DNA of 64,000 nt from an uncultured Erythrobacter sp. (lineage in GTDB: Bacteria > Pseudomonadota > Alphaproteobacteria > Sphingomonadales > Sphingomonadaceae). Shown one piece after another: positions 34,859 to 44,156 of this stretch. The number at the start of each line of letters is the position of its first letter. The first letter of the stretch is position 1. Under the pieces are notes generated by a model, which made no database searches, was not told the DNA's origin, and was given only the letters and a program-made list of their open reading frames with translations. A program made the position numbers and the translations under genes. The DNA is taken from positions 1-64,000 of the forward strand of contig NZ_CANMZM010000002.1 in the NCBI RefSeq assembly GCF_947502395.1. The letters run 5' to 3'.

Positions 34859-35800
34859 ATGAAGCCAATCAAATCGCTTATCGTTGCCGCTGGCCTATTT
34901 ACCGGCTCTCTCTTTGCAACGGGGGCGGCACAAGCACAGATGCTCGATCCTTCGGTCCCTGAAGAGGCACTGGAGATTTCCAAGCGTCTACAATGCGGTG
35001 TTTCTGAAGACGAACCAGCTGTTTATCACTGGTCGGGCAATATCTATGGCCGCACGCCTGGCGAGCGTGACAAGCTGCTTTTCAAAGGCGAAGGGATGAA
35101 CATCCGCCGCTGTGTCGAAGTGACCGACCCGGAACGCGGCACGGGTTGGCGCTTGATCAGTCGTGAGGTCATGTTGATGCTCGATCCAGAGACCGGCGAA
35201 GTCGCCGACACTTGGGAAAACCCCTACACTGGCAAAACTGTTGATGTGATGCAGATCCACAACGATCCGGTGAATGGTCGCCCCAATTTCCCAAGGGGTA
35301 GCGACGGCGCACCCTTCCAAATGTCGACTTTGCGGGAAAGCGGGCCATACGTTTTTGTCCCGTTTGAAGTGCCGCTGTTCTACCCCAACCCACTGGCAGG
35401 CGAATACCAGCAGTTTGTCGGCAATATGTATCATGCAGTTGAGATCTTCGACTTTGCCGCGTTGAAGAGCGATCTCTACGATTCTTCGACACCGACAGCC
35501 TATCCCATGATCAGCTGGGTACGCATCTCGCCTTGGGCCCCTTGGATGGAGATGGGCGGTCGTCCGGGGCAAATGGTCTTCAACGCCATGGGTCAAAAGC
35601 TTCCCGGCGGATTTGAGGAACTGCCTGATGTGCTCAAGAATGAAATCCGCGAGAATTATCCGATCTATGAACAAGCCCCGCCAAAGGATGATACGCGCCG
35701 CAATGAGACGACCTGGACCAAGTTCAAGCTCTTGACCGACCAGGCGCGCACGGCCGCAGCCGAGGGAGCCAAAAGTGGATCTGAACACTCTGGTCACTGA
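34859..35800 (+). CDS. Secreted DUF1838-family protein
   Basis: About 313 residues from the ATG at 34859; an upstream in-frame ATG lies inside operator site 3 and is unlikely. A signal peptide (MKPIKSLIVAAGLFTGSLFATGAAQAQ) predicts export. The mature protein resembles DUF1838 proteins, which have no assigned reaction; it contains RCVEVTDPERGTGWRLISRE and SWVRISPWAPWMEMGGRPG segments. It is the first plus-strand gene behind the paired operators and is followed 15 bases later by a Tat-exported flavin amine-oxidase-like gene, so both probably act on the substrate in the periplasm. Confidence 0.75.
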   Translation: MKPIKSLIVAAGLFTGSLFATGAAQAQMLDPSVPEEALEISKRLQCGVSEDEPAVYHWSGNIYGRTPGERDKLLFKGEGMNIRRCVEVTDPERGTGWRLISREVMLMLDPETGEVADTWENPYTGKTVDVMQIHNDPVNGRPNFPRGSDGAPFQMSTLRESGPYVFVPFEVPLFYPNPLAGEYQQFVGNMYHAVEIFDFAALKSDLYDSSTPTAYPMISWVRISPWAPWMEMGGRPGQMVFNAMGQKLPGGFEELPDVLKNEIRENYPIYEQAPPKDDTRRNETTWTKFKLLTDQARTAAAEGAKSGSEHSGH

Positions 35801-35815
35801 TCGAGAGGTCGCCGA

Positions 35816-37246
35816 TTGACCTGGTTAGCCACACCAACGCGCCGCGCCTTTCTGGCGGGAAGCTCGGCGGCGATAATCGCCGGAGTGGCGCCCCGTTCGG
35901 CCTGGGCCAAAACCGAGGTCGATGTCGCCATAATCGGCGCAGGTCTAGCGGGTTTGAACGCAGCGCGCATTTGTGAGGATGCTGGGCTGTCAGTTATGGT
36001 CCTGGAAGCTGAAAACCGCATCGGCGGACGGCTCCACACCCTCGATGATCTGCCCGGCAAGCCTGATGCCGGCGGAATTCAGATCGGAGCTGGCTACAAA
36101 CGACTGCACACAACCGCTGGCGAGCTCGGCGTCCAATTGTCGAGCGACAGCGGCGCTGGTGCTGGAAGGGTTCAGACGCCGGGCAATCTCTACTGGATTG
36201 ATGGTAAGCGCTACACCGCTGAAGCGTGGACAAGAACTGAAGACAACCCATTAGTAGACCCCGCCTACACTGCGGAACCCGCGCGGCTCTTGCGCAAGTT
36301 TGCGAGTGGTCTCGCGCGATTTGAGAAGCCTTCAGATTGGCTCACGCCGGAGCCATACTCGGACATTTCAGTCAAATTGGCGCTTGCCAAAGCCGGAGCC
36401 AGTCCAGAGGCGCTGCGCCTGATTGGGGCCAATTTCAACGGCAACTCGCTAGACACAATGTCGCAGCTTCACCTTGCACGCAGTTTTGCAATTTTCCGTG
36501 CAGGAGCAGGGCCCGTCTCCACCGTCGTCGGCGGTTCGCAGCGCTTGCCCGAAGCGATGGCTGAGGCCCTAAAATGTGACATACGCTTGGGCGAGACAAT
36601 TGAAGCGATCGAGGAAAGCGATGATGGCGTTTTGCTCCAAATTGATGGCGGAAATCTCTCAGGGCTCACCGCGCGGCATGTCATCTGTACCGTGCCCTTT
36701 GCCGCGCTTCGCTCTTTGTTTGTCGAAGCACCCGTCTCGCCAGAGATGGCGCATTCCATCGCCCATCTCCCCTACACCAGAGCAAGCTTCGCCTATATCG
36801 AGGCCAACTCGCCGTTCTGGCGTGACGACCCGTTCCCCGACACCTTGTGGACCGACGATCCATTGCTTGGGCGCGTGTTTGTGCTTGGTGACGATCCGGC
36901 CATGCTCAAAGTGTGGACCACAGGCGCAGGGGCGGATTACCTTGATCGCTTGCCAGCAGCGGTTGCAGAGCAAGAACTGGTCGCGCGGATCGAACAGGCT
37001 CGTCCCTCTGCAAAAGGCAAGCTGAAGGTGGCGCGCCTGTTTAGCTGGCGACACGAAAAAGGCGCACGCGGCATATACCATCATATCGGCACCGGCATGA
37101 CTGCGAACCACGCCGCCGCCATTCAATGGCAAGGCTCACGGCTCCATTTCGCAGGCGAGCATCTCGCAATTGAGAACAGCGGAATGGAAGGCGCGCTAGA
37201 AAGCGGTGAGCGCGCTGCGCAGCGCGTGGTCAAGCTCTTGGGTTAA
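35816..37246 (+). CDS. Exported flavin amine-oxidase-like enzyme
   Basis: 476 residues. The N-terminus PTRRAFLAGSSAAIIAGVAPRSAWA is a Tat signal with twin Arg, so a folded FAD enzyme is exported. The FAD-binding motif VAIIGAGLAGLNAA (about 37-50), then ENRIGGRLHTL, and the C-terminal FAGEHLAIENSGMEGALESG match the flavin monoamine oxidase group. It may oxidise an amine or C-C bond of the substrate. The start is a TTG with GAGAGG upstream. It ends at a strong hairpin shared with the convergent receptor gene. Confidence 0.88.
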   Translation: MTWLATPTRRAFLAGSSAAIIAGVAPRSAWAKTEVDVAIIGAGLAGLNAARICEDAGLSVMVLEAENRIGGRLHTLDDLPGKPDAGGIQIGAGYKRLHTTAGELGVQLSSDSGAGAGRVQTPGNLYWIDGKRYTAEAWTRTEDNPLVDPAYTAEPARLLRKFASGLARFEKPSDWLTPEPYSDISVKLALAKAGASPEALRLIGANFNGNSLDTMSQLHLARSFAIFRAGAGPVSTVVGGSQRLPEAMAEALKCDIRLGETIEAIEESDDGVLLQIDGGNLSGLTARHVICTVPFAALRSLFVEAPVSPEMAHSIAHLPYTRASFAYIEANSPFWRDDPFPDTLWTDDPLLGRVFVLGDDPAMLKVWTTGAGADYLDRLPAAVAEQELVARIEQARPSAKGKLKVARLFSWRHEKGARGIYHHIGTGMTANHAAAIQWQGSRLHFAGEHLAIENSGMEGALESGERAAQRVVKLLG

Positions 37247-37287
37247 GAAAAAGGGGGCGAAAGCTCTCGCTCGCGGCCCCTTTCTCT
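37245..37287. terminator. Bidirectional Rho-independent terminator
   Basis: The arms AAGAAAAAGGGGGC (37245-37258) and GGCCCCTTTCTCTT (37274-37287) pair with few mismatches. The flanking A- and T-rich ends suit both strands, between the convergent amine-oxidase and TonB-receptor genes. Confidence 0.75.
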
Positions 37288-37329
37288 TCAGAATGGAATG
37301 TGCGGAGATCGCGCCCGGACCAGCTCCAG

Positions 37330-39813
37330 TTAGTACTGAACCCGCAAGATTGCGCCGAAGCGGCGGCTCAAACGGTTGTTGTATTGGAAGCCGCGCGATT
37401 GGCCCGCCCCGGCCAGCTGGAACGCGTTCTGGATAACGGTGCCATTCACCGACAAGCTGCCATTTCCGTTGGTCGGATCGATAAAACGAAGCACACCAAG
37501 CGGCGCGTCTTCGTTGGTCAAGTTCTTGCCATAAACCGCCAGGCTGACATACTCACCAAAGTTAAAGGTGATGCGTGCATCAAGCTCAAACGAGCTTCCT
37601 GTTTCGGCAAGGTTCTGTACCTGCGCAAAGCGGCTTGAGAGATAGTTGCCGTTCACCGAAAAGATCGTGGAGAAGTTGTCACTAAATTCGGCCTCATAGT
37701 CGGCAAAAAACGATGCTTGATGGCGTGCTTGACGAGGCAATTCCTGCCCCACAAGTGAATCGTCACCAAAGACCAAGCCCTGTGTCGCTTCTGCGCCGGA
37801 AGTGAAGTTCGTATCGGTCCAGGCATACGTGCCACCGATGGAGAGCCCCGGCAAAGCAGCGGGTGAGAAGACACCATCTAGCTCCAAGCCGAAGATGTCC
37901 ACATCACCAAGGTTTGCGGTCACAGAACCTGTGGTGCTGTTGGCCCCCAATGCGGCCAGATTCTGCGTCAGCTGATAATCCTCAAGCGCGGAGAAGAACC
38001 CAGCGGCATTGAAGACCAATTGGCCATCCATAAAGACGTTCTTCGATCCGAGCTCGAACTGCCAAACGGACTCTTCATCGAATGTGCCGAAGCCGAATTG
38101 GAACCCTTGTGCACCGTTAAACCCGCCCGGCTTTGTGCCGCGTGCAGCACTCGCATAGAGCAGATTGTCAGGCGTCGCCTCGAAATCGAGGATAAACCGA
38201 GGTGTGAGCGCCCCGAAGGATTCACGCACATCGAATGGGCTGCCGTCAGAAAGCGTGGCCAGTCCTCCGCCGGCGCGATCAAAAACGCGAAGGCGTAAAT
38301 TTTCGTCTGCGTAACGAAGCTCAGCGGTTGCGGTTAGACGATCAGTCAAGTCAAACGCGACGGACCCGAAGGCTGAATAGTTCTCGATGATCAGTTCCTC
38401 CGGATCGTCCGGAGACAAATCAAGTGGACCGGCCGCGTTGAACCCGAACAAGCCGCCAAATGCCGCAGCGATCTCTTGAAGTGCCGCCGCCTCATTTGCG
38501 AGAAGCGCCGCTTCGCGCTCAGGCGTGAAGGCGTCAAGAAGGACATCATCGTTCTGTTCATTGCGGAAATAGTACCCACCCACGCGCCAGCGGAACGGAC
38601 GGTCTTGCGGGGAATCGAGCCGTATCTCAGCAACGTAAGTCTGCTGTAGATCATCGTCATTGGTGGTGAAGTCAAACGGGATGAGGCCAACACCAACAGC
38701 CACCGGGCCCGCCGGAAATGGCCCAAAAATCCGGGCAATGCCAAACCGAGTGGTTGCCTGACCATCACTGTCGAGCAAGTCGCGGAATCGCTCCCGCGTA
38801 TAGCCCAAGGTCGAGACAAGCGTATACTCGCCCAGCTCGAATTCATTGTTGAGCGATGCGAAAAACTCCTCTCGCTCCAGACCTCCACCCTCTCCGATCA
38901 CATTCGGGATCTGCGGAGCACCGCTTGGGTTGGGTGCTACTGTTGGAACCACGCCTTGGAAGAAGGGTTGAACTCCGCCCAGATCGATGCCGCCCGGCAC
39001 ATTCACATTAAGATCCGGAAAGCCAAGAAGACCAATCGGGAAATGTCCGTCATCGTCTTCGTTGTAAGACAAGCGAATTTTGCTGGTCCAGGTCGGCGTA
39101 GGCCGGACTTCAAGCGTTCCGCTCACTGTGTATGATGACTCATTGCCTACCGAAGGGTTGGCATTGCTGGGGATGTCAAACTCGCTCTCAAAATCGTAGT
39201 ATCGCGCAGAGATCGAGAAAAAGACCTTATCATCGATAATTGGACCGCGAACGTTCCCAAGAATCTCGTAGAGATCATCTTCGCCCACTTCGACACTCAA
39301 GGTTCCGCCAAAATCATTGGTCGGCTGACGTGTAGTGATGTTGATCGCACCGGAATAGGTGTTGCGTCCAAACAGAGCGCTCTGCGGTCCCTTGATGATC
39401 TCAATCGTATCGATGTCACCGAAGTTCAGACTGCGAATGGACTGTGTGACGTTCACGTTATCAATAAAGACCGACACACCGGAGTCCCCAAGAATGTTCG
39501 CCTGACCACGTATGATTGGCCTATCAAACTGGCGACCAAAGGGCGTATCGAAGATGAAGCCAGGTGTCCGGCGAGAGATTTCCTCGATGTTCTGAATGCC
39601 CTGTTCGAACAGGTCTTCAGAGGTGAACGCCGTAACTGCGATCGGCACATCCTGAATGCTCTCTTCAGTCTTGCGAGCAGTCACAATGATCAGATTGCTG
39701 TTTTGCTCTTCAGCAGCCTCTGCGTCAGGATTGGCTCCCCCATCCTGTGCCAGCAATGCACCTGGGGTCATAACGGTAGCCGCGAGCAGTGCACCGCGAA
39801 TGAGCGTTCTCAT
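37330..39813 (-). CDS. TonB-dependent outer-membrane receptor (first of the catabolic pair)
   Basis: About 827 residues from the ATG at 39813, which has a GGGAG box; the open frame runs further up but into the operator. A signal peptide (MRTLIRGALLAATVMTPGALLAQ) is followed by a TonB-box-like LIIVTARK, the plug domain (ISRRTPGFIFD, PIIRGQANILG, IEIIKGPQSALFGRNTYSGAINITT) and a barrel ending in Tyr. It imports an unknown large or scarce substrate. The IEIIKGPQSALFGRNT motif places it with the pesticin/FyuA-like sphingomonad receptors. Operator site 4 lies about 80 bases upstream. Confidence 0.92.
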   Translation of the reverse strand: MRTLIRGALLAATVMTPGALLAQDGGANPDAEAAEEQNSNLIIVTARKTEESIQDVPIAVTAFTSEDLFEQGIQNIEEISRRTPGFIFDTPFGRQFDRPIIRGQANILGDSGVSVFIDNVNVTQSIRSLNFGDIDTIEIIKGPQSALFGRNTYSGAINITTRQPTNDFGGTLSVEVGEDDLYEILGNVRGPIIDDKVFFSISARYYDFESEFDIPSNANPSVGNESSYTVSGTLEVRPTPTWTSKIRLSYNEDDDGHFPIGLLGFPDLNVNVPGGIDLGGVQPFFQGVVPTVAPNPSGAPQIPNVIGEGGGLEREEFFASLNNEFELGEYTLVSTLGYTRERFRDLLDSDGQATTRFGIARIFGPFPAGPVAVGVGLIPFDFTTNDDDLQQTYVAEIRLDSPQDRPFRWRVGGYYFRNEQNDDVLLDAFTPEREAALLANEAAALQEIAAAFGGLFGFNAAGPLDLSPDDPEELIIENYSAFGSVAFDLTDRLTATAELRYADENLRLRVFDRAGGGLATLSDGSPFDVRESFGALTPRFILDFEATPDNLLYASAARGTKPGGFNGAQGFQFGFGTFDEESVWQFELGSKNVFMDGQLVFNAAGFFSALEDYQLTQNLAALGANSTTGSVTANLGDVDIFGLELDGVFSPAALPGLSIGGTYAWTDTNFTSGAEATQGLVFGDDSLVGQELPRQARHQASFFADYEAEFSDNFSTIFSVNGNYLSSRFAQVQNLAETGSSFELDARITFNFGEYVSLAVYGKNLTNEDAPLGVLRFIDPTNGNGSLSVNGTVIQNAFQLAGAGQSRGFQYNNRLSRRFGAILRVQY

Positions 39814-39894
39814 AGTTTTTCTCCCTTTGATGCGGCATGATCCCAATGCGCCGCATTCCTCGTCCCTTCCCCCTATTTCTGCCCAGCCATAAAA

Positions 39895-39910
39895 ATTTGT
39901 CCAGACAAAT
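39895..39910. promoter_or_regulatory. Operator ATTTGTCCAGACAAAT, site 4
   Basis: The palindrome has one central mismatch relative to the others. It lies 82 bases upstream of the start of the TonB-dependent receptor on the minus strand and should control that gene. Confidence 0.7.
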
Positions 39911-39946
39911 CTTGAGAAAGATGTGCATTGCGGCCGGTATGAGGCT

Positions 39947-40624
39947 TCAGAACAACGGCTTCGCGTTGCCAAGAAAAGCTGTGATCAGAAGCAAGATGTA
40001 AACCGCCCAAACCCAGATCCTCGTACGATCCATAGTCCTTCTCAGCGGGACTTCGGTCTCATCGCTCGATCCTTGTTCAAGCACTGCGGTGAGTTGTGCA
40101 CCTACGGGCTTAAACGTCACATCAATCATGATAGCTGCAACGAAAATCAGCCCGAACAAGAGCGCCTTAAGAGCAAGCCAGTCCGGAGCAAGCGGTGCGT
40201 CCAGCCAGAGGCTTTGCCCGCCGAGCCAAAGATAGAATGCGCCGATCAGCCACCTCAGCCATCCCTCGATGCGGCGATTGCGGGCGGCTCTGGGCGTCTG
40301 GTCGTGACGGTGGGAATCCCACACGAGCCACAGCCAAAAAAGGCCCACGAACCAGGCGCCCCACAGGAGCAGAGCCGGGACATCCCACCAATTGCCAATA
40401 TCGACAACACTAAGGGATAAGGGTACCATTAAGGCCCACGAGCTTCGCGGCACCATGTCGATCTCAACTAGCAGCTTGAGCAAGGCGATACGCTGATCGA
40501 GAGAATAATCACCTCGACGACGGAAGTGCTGCCCGAGAACAAACACCCCAACATCTGCGCCCAGCCAGAGCACAAACAACAGCAAGTGGGCATAGATCAG
40601 CATGGGATAAAGCAAGTCGGACAT
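39947..40624 (-). CDS. Integral membrane protein of unknown function
   Basis: About 225 residues with five or six hydrophobic segments: MSDLLYPMLIYAHLLLFVLWLGADVGVF, WALMVPLSLSVVDIGNW, LLLWGAWFVGLFWLWLVW, WLIGAFYLWLGGQSLWL, LALKALLFGLIFVAAIMIDV, and a C-terminal WVWAVYILLLITAFL. The first helix with His and a WxGAD-like pattern recalls CopD/DUF-type haem or metal membrane proteins, but assignment is weak. The start is the ATG at 40624 or a TTG directly before it. It diverges from the second TonB receptor across operators 5 and 6 and belongs to the same regulon. Confidence 0.6.
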   Translation of the reverse strand: MSDLLYPMLIYAHLLLFVLWLGADVGVFVLGQHFRRRGDYSLDQRIALLKLLVEIDMVPRSSWALMVPLSLSVVDIGNWWDVPALLLWGAWFVGLFWLWLVWDSHRHDQTPRAARNRRIEGWLRWLIGAFYLWLGGQSLWLDAPLAPDWLALKALLFGLIFVAAIMIDVTFKPVGAQLTAVLEQGSSDETEVPLRRTMDRTRIWVWAVYILLLITAFLGNAKPLF

Positions 40625-40686
40625 CAATATACTTCCTCATTCGCAAAACTGTTGCCGTAAAAGCGCAGCAGGAGATAGAATCTGTC

Positions 40687-40704
40687 AATTTGTCCGGACA
40701 AATT
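40687..40704. promoter_or_regulatory. Operator AATTTGTCCGGACAAATT, site 5
   Basis: A perfect 18-base palindrome, the best copy in the window, upstream of the second TonB receptor and of the divergent membrane-protein gene. Site 6 is centred 42 bases downstream, four helical turns. Confidence 0.82.
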
Positions 40705-40716
40705 GCACTTCTGCGC

Positions 40717-40745
40717 TTGACAAGCAAGATGTTGTCCGGACAACT
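40717..40745 (+). promoter_or_regulatory. Promoter of the second TonB-receptor operon
   Basis: A consensus -35 TTGACA (40717-40722) lies between operators 5 and 6. At 17 bases spacing the -10 would be the poor match ACAACT (40740-40745), which overlaps operator 6. The layout predicts repression by blocking polymerase. Confidence 0.5.
40731..40744. promoter_or_regulatory. Operator GTTGTCCGGACAAC, site 6
   Basis: A perfect 14-base palindrome overlapping the predicted -10 of the receptor promoter and lying 73 bases before the receptor ATG. Confidence 0.8.
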
Positions 40746-40816
40746 TTGCATTCGAGGGACGGGAACCAGTGGCCAGCGAGAGCTGGTAGCACTACACCAA
40801 GGGAGGAATACGAAGG

Positions 40817-43102
40817 ATGATTCCGCACATTTCAAGAAAGCTGGCACTCGCGTGTGTCACATCTACCATCGCAATCGCAGCCATGCCGTCGGCGGCGCTG
40901 GCGCAAGACAGTGATGCATCTGAAGAAGCAACCTCAGAAAACGACAATGTCATTGTCGTGACGGCTCAGCGCCGAGCTGAGAACCTCCAGGACGTGCCCG
41001 CATCGGTTTCAGCCCTCAATATGGCGCAGCTTGAGGCTCGTCAGATTGCCGACACCAATGATCTCACGTCGCAGATCCCGGGTGTCGTCATCACAACAGG
41101 CACAGGGACATCGTCGTCGGCGCGCATCTTCTTCAGAGGTGTTGGCGAAGATGAATCGCGCGGCGCAATCGATCCCGCCGTCGGCATTTATATAGACAAT
41201 GTTTATCTGGGGCGGACGGTTGGATCGCTCGTCGATCTGCTCGATGTAGAGCAAGTCGAAGTTTTGCGCGGCCCTCAAGGCACCCTCTACGGACGCAACA
41301 CCAATGGCGGCGCGATCAAGTTCACCTCAGTTCGACCGCAGCTCGGCGAAGATTCAGTTTCGGCTGATTTTGGCTACGGCAATTTCGATCGCATTCAGGC
41401 GCGCGGCACCGTCAATCTGAGCATTGCAGACTCTCTCGCGGTTCGCCTCACCGGCCTCTACAAAGAGCGTGATGGCTTCCATACGCTCAACCCAAATGGC
41501 GATTTTGCAGGGCAAGCCGGAACCGAGGTCGGCGATGAGCAGGTCTTCGCTTTCCGCGGCAGCCTGTATGGCGAGATGAGCGACAATTGGAGCGTCTTAG
41601 CGATCTTCGATTACACCCGGGACGAAAGCGATCCTGTGCCAAGCTCGCTTGCCGACAGCAGCACCAATCCAGCCATCACCACCGACGTTGACCAGGACAT
41701 CTTTACAATTGAACCAGCCGCCGGGGTCACTTGCTCCGCGCTTACTCCGGTCAATTTCCAGCCTATTGGCTGCGTGACCGACTTTGACAGCGAGGTTGAA
41801 TCCTATGGCGCTTCGATCCAGTTAACCGGTGACTATGACAGTTTTTCGATCACTTCGATTACCGCATTGCGGGCATTGCAGGACGATTTGTCGAGCTTCA
41901 TCAGCTTTCCATTCTTTCAACAGACCGAGCAGGACCAATTCAGTCAGGAGCTGTTGATCAACACGAATTTTGACGGTCCGTTCAATTTCACCGCTGGTGC
42001 GTTCTACTACAATGAGACGGTCGACCTTGATTATGTTTTCGTTTTCCCGTTCGAAAATGACGTGGAAACCGAGAGCTTCTCGCTCTTTAGTCAGGCTACT
42101 CTCGATGTCACCGATGCACTGACCCTCACCGGGGGATTGCGTTGGACCACCGAAGACCGGGAATTTGTCGGCAATGCTGGCGGACCTCTAGCTGGGTTTG
42201 GTTCGAATATCACCGGAGAGGCTGATACCGATAACGTCACCTGGACAGCCAAGGTCGACTACTCGCTGACCGAAGACATTCTGTTCTATGCGTCCTATTC
42301 GACCGGCTTCAAATCCCCCGGTTTCTCGCCCGACTGCTTCAGCCCAGTCGCCTGCTTCCGCGCAGTCGATGAAGAAAATCTGGACAGCATTGAAGGCGGC
42401 ATACGCACCCAGTTCTGGGACGGCCGCGTCACGTTCAACGCGACATATTTCTACAATGACTATGATGATCTTCAGATCAGCGGAACCTTGCCAACTGGCG
42501 GCTTCACCCGGATCAACGCCGGCGAAGCGCGCATTCAAGGGGTGGAGGTCGAAGGCCAGATTGAACCGATCGATGGCCTGACCATTTATGGCAACGCCAG
42601 CTACCTTGATGCCGAATATCAAGAGCTCAATGTTGCACAGGCCGGTCTTCTGACTGCAAGTTCCATCGACCCTGCCACTGGCGATGTGACCGCGCTGGGG
42701 CTTGCATGCCCAGCTGGCGCTCCGCTGACGGAACAGGCTATCATCGATTGTGCACTTGGCCTGGATCTCAAAAATGCTCCAGAGTTTAAGGCACTGTTGG
42801 GCTTCAACTATGAGATCCCCGTCGGAAATGGCGAGGTGTTCTTGGGCGGTGATGGTGCTTGGGAAGATGACACGTTTGGTCTGGTGGCCAACGTGCCCGG
42901 CACCGAGCAAGAACCAGGGTTCCGCCTTGATGCGCGGATCGGTTACCGCACGGATCGTTGGCGCTTCACAATCTGGGGCAAGAACCTTACGGACCGGGAG
43001 TATTTCCGCGCCAACACCTTCAATGCACCGACTGGACAGAATCAGGTGTTCGCCGCGCCACCTTTGACCGTTGGAGTGGATGTGGGTTTCACCTTCGACT
43101 GA
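40817..43102 (+). CDS. TonB-dependent outer-membrane receptor (second of the catabolic pair)
   Basis: 761 residues. Signal peptide ending near PSAALAQ, TonB box NVIVVTAQRR, plug with LTSQIPGVVITTG, FFRGVGEDESRGAIDPAVGIYIDN and VEVLRGPQGTLYGRNTNGGAIKF, then a barrel ending in FTFD. This is the large sphingomonad receptor class often tied to aromatic, terpenoid or glycan uptake. The start ATG has a GGAGG box. It heads an operon: exported VOC, MFS permease, FAD oxidase, nitrilase homologue and an unknown protein follow with almost no gaps. Confidence 0.93.
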   Translation: MIPHISRKLALACVTSTIAIAAMPSAALAQDSDASEEATSENDNVIVVTAQRRAENLQDVPASVSALNMAQLEARQIADTNDLTSQIPGVVITTGTGTSSSARIFFRGVGEDESRGAIDPAVGIYIDNVYLGRTVGSLVDLLDVEQVEVLRGPQGTLYGRNTNGGAIKFTSVRPQLGEDSVSADFGYGNFDRIQARGTVNLSIADSLAVRLTGLYKERDGFHTLNPNGDFAGQAGTEVGDEQVFAFRGSLYGEMSDNWSVLAIFDYTRDESDPVPSSLADSSTNPAITTDVDQDIFTIEPAAGVTCSALTPVNFQPIGCVTDFDSEVESYGASIQLTGDYDSFSITSITALRALQDDLSSFISFPFFQQTEQDQFSQELLINTNFDGPFNFTAGAFYYNETVDLDYVFVFPFENDVETESFSLFSQATLDVTDALTLTGGLRWTTEDREFVGNAGGPLAGFGSNITGEADTDNVTWTAKVDYSLTEDILFYASYSTGFKSPGFSPDCFSPVACFRAVDEENLDSIEGGIRTQFWDGRVTFNATYFYNDYDDLQISGTLPTGGFTRINAGEARIQGVEVEGQIEPIDGLTIYGNASYLDAEYQELNVAQAGLLTASSIDPATGDVTALGLACPAGAPLTEQAIIDCALGLDLKNAPEFKALLGFNYEIPVGNGEVFLGGDGAWEDDTFGLVANVPGTEQEPGFRLDARIGYRTDRWRFTIWGKNLTDREYFRANTFNAPTGQNQVFAAPPLTVGVDVGFTFD

Positions 43103-43103
43103 G

Positions 43104-44156
43104 ATGCAGATCAAACTCATCTCCAGATGCCGAACTCTGCTCGCAGGGTTCGGCATTCTCGTTTCGGCAACCGCTCCTGCTTTGGCGGGTACGGCTGCTG
43201 GATCCCAGGTTGAGCCATGGGCCGAAGCACTTGTTTCGGTTTCGGAGTTTGGGCCTGCCACCCGGCTCTTGCGCTATGCAGGTGGATGGCGGTTGGTAAA
43301 TTCCGGGGAGATGGATTCAAGCCAGCTTGCCTATTGGCGATTGGATGAGACCGCTTCAGGAGAATTCGAACTGTGGTGCGCACCAGAAGCTGACACCGGC
43401 TGCATCCGCTTCATCCGTTTGTCGGGGGTAGAGCAAGAGCCGATCCGCCCAGCCGCACGCGCTTGGGACACTGGAGGAATCTACTCGATCATGGTCCGGA
43501 GCGACAATGTGCCAGCGCTCTATGATCAAGCGCTAAAGCTCGGCTGGTGGGCCGAAAGCCCTCCCATCCGATTCCAATTCGGCACCTCTGATCTTCGAAA
43601 CGTGGTACTAACCGGTCCGCATGGCATTCATCTCGCGGTGTATGAACGGATTACGCCCGACTTCACCGCCTTCCCGGTTGGGAGGATCAGCCAGGGTTTC
43701 AATTCCATGCGCATGGTTCGTGACCGTCCTGTGGCGCGCGACTTTTACCGCGATATGCTAGGATTCGACATACTGTTCGACAGCGACCGCGAACCAGCTG
43801 AGCCAGCGTTTTCCAACTTCGGCATCCCTTTTAACCACACCCCACAAATTGTTCGCGCCGCCGCCGCGCTGCAGCCCGAATTGCCGGGCGAGACGGGCCG
43901 GATCGAGGTGATGCAGATCACCGGCTTCACCGGACATGATCATTCAGACAAAGCCTCACTGCCAAATCTCGGTATTATATCGGTGCGCTATCCCGTTCGC
44001 GATTTCGCGGCCTATCGAGAGAGCCTCAAAGCAAAGGGCATTGCCTTTGCATACGAAGCGCAGGATGTTGTGATATCTGGTATTGGTTCAGTCGATCTGT
44101 TCGCCGTCCGTGATCCAGATGGAAATTTGACGGAGTTCTATAGTGCAGGCGAATGA
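43104..44156 (+). CDS. Exported VOC-fold protein
   Basis: About 350 residues from the ATG at 43104, one base after the receptor stop; a longer frame starting inside the receptor gene is unlikely. A signal peptide ends near TAPALAG. Two VOC-type modules follow, the first with GGIYSIMVRSDNVPALYDQALKLG, the second with FNSMRMVRDRPVARDFYRDMLGFDILF and ending FAVRDPDGNLTEFY, the usual closing motif with Glu. VOC enzymes are normally cytoplasmic; export here suggests substrate binding or an early reaction in the periplasm. Confidence 0.78.
   Translation: MQIKLISRCRTLLAGFGILVSATAPALAGTAAGSQVEPWAEALVSVSEFGPATRLLRYAGGWRLVNSGEMDSSQLAYWRLDETASGEFELWCAPEADTGCIRFIRLSGVEQEPIRPAARAWDTGGIYSIMVRSDNVPALYDQALKLGWWAESPPIRFQFGTSDLRNVVLTGPHGIHLAVYERITPDFTAFPVGRISQGFNSMRMVRDRPVARDFYRDMLGFDILFDSDREPAEPAFSNFGIPFNHTPQIVRAAAALQPELPGETGRIEVMQITGFTGHDHSDKASLPNLGIISVRYPVRDFAAYRESLKAKGIAFAYEAQDVVISGIGSVDLFAVRDPDGNLTEFYSAGE

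Noticed and set aside
34988-35797. Minus-strand open frame of 269 codons
   Set aside because: Antisense to the DUF1838 gene and without motifs; high-GC genomes give many such shadows.
42188-43261. Long minus-strand open frame of 357 codons
   Set aside because: Antisense to the end of the second TonB receptor and to the signal-peptide region of the exported VOC gene; no recognisable domain.
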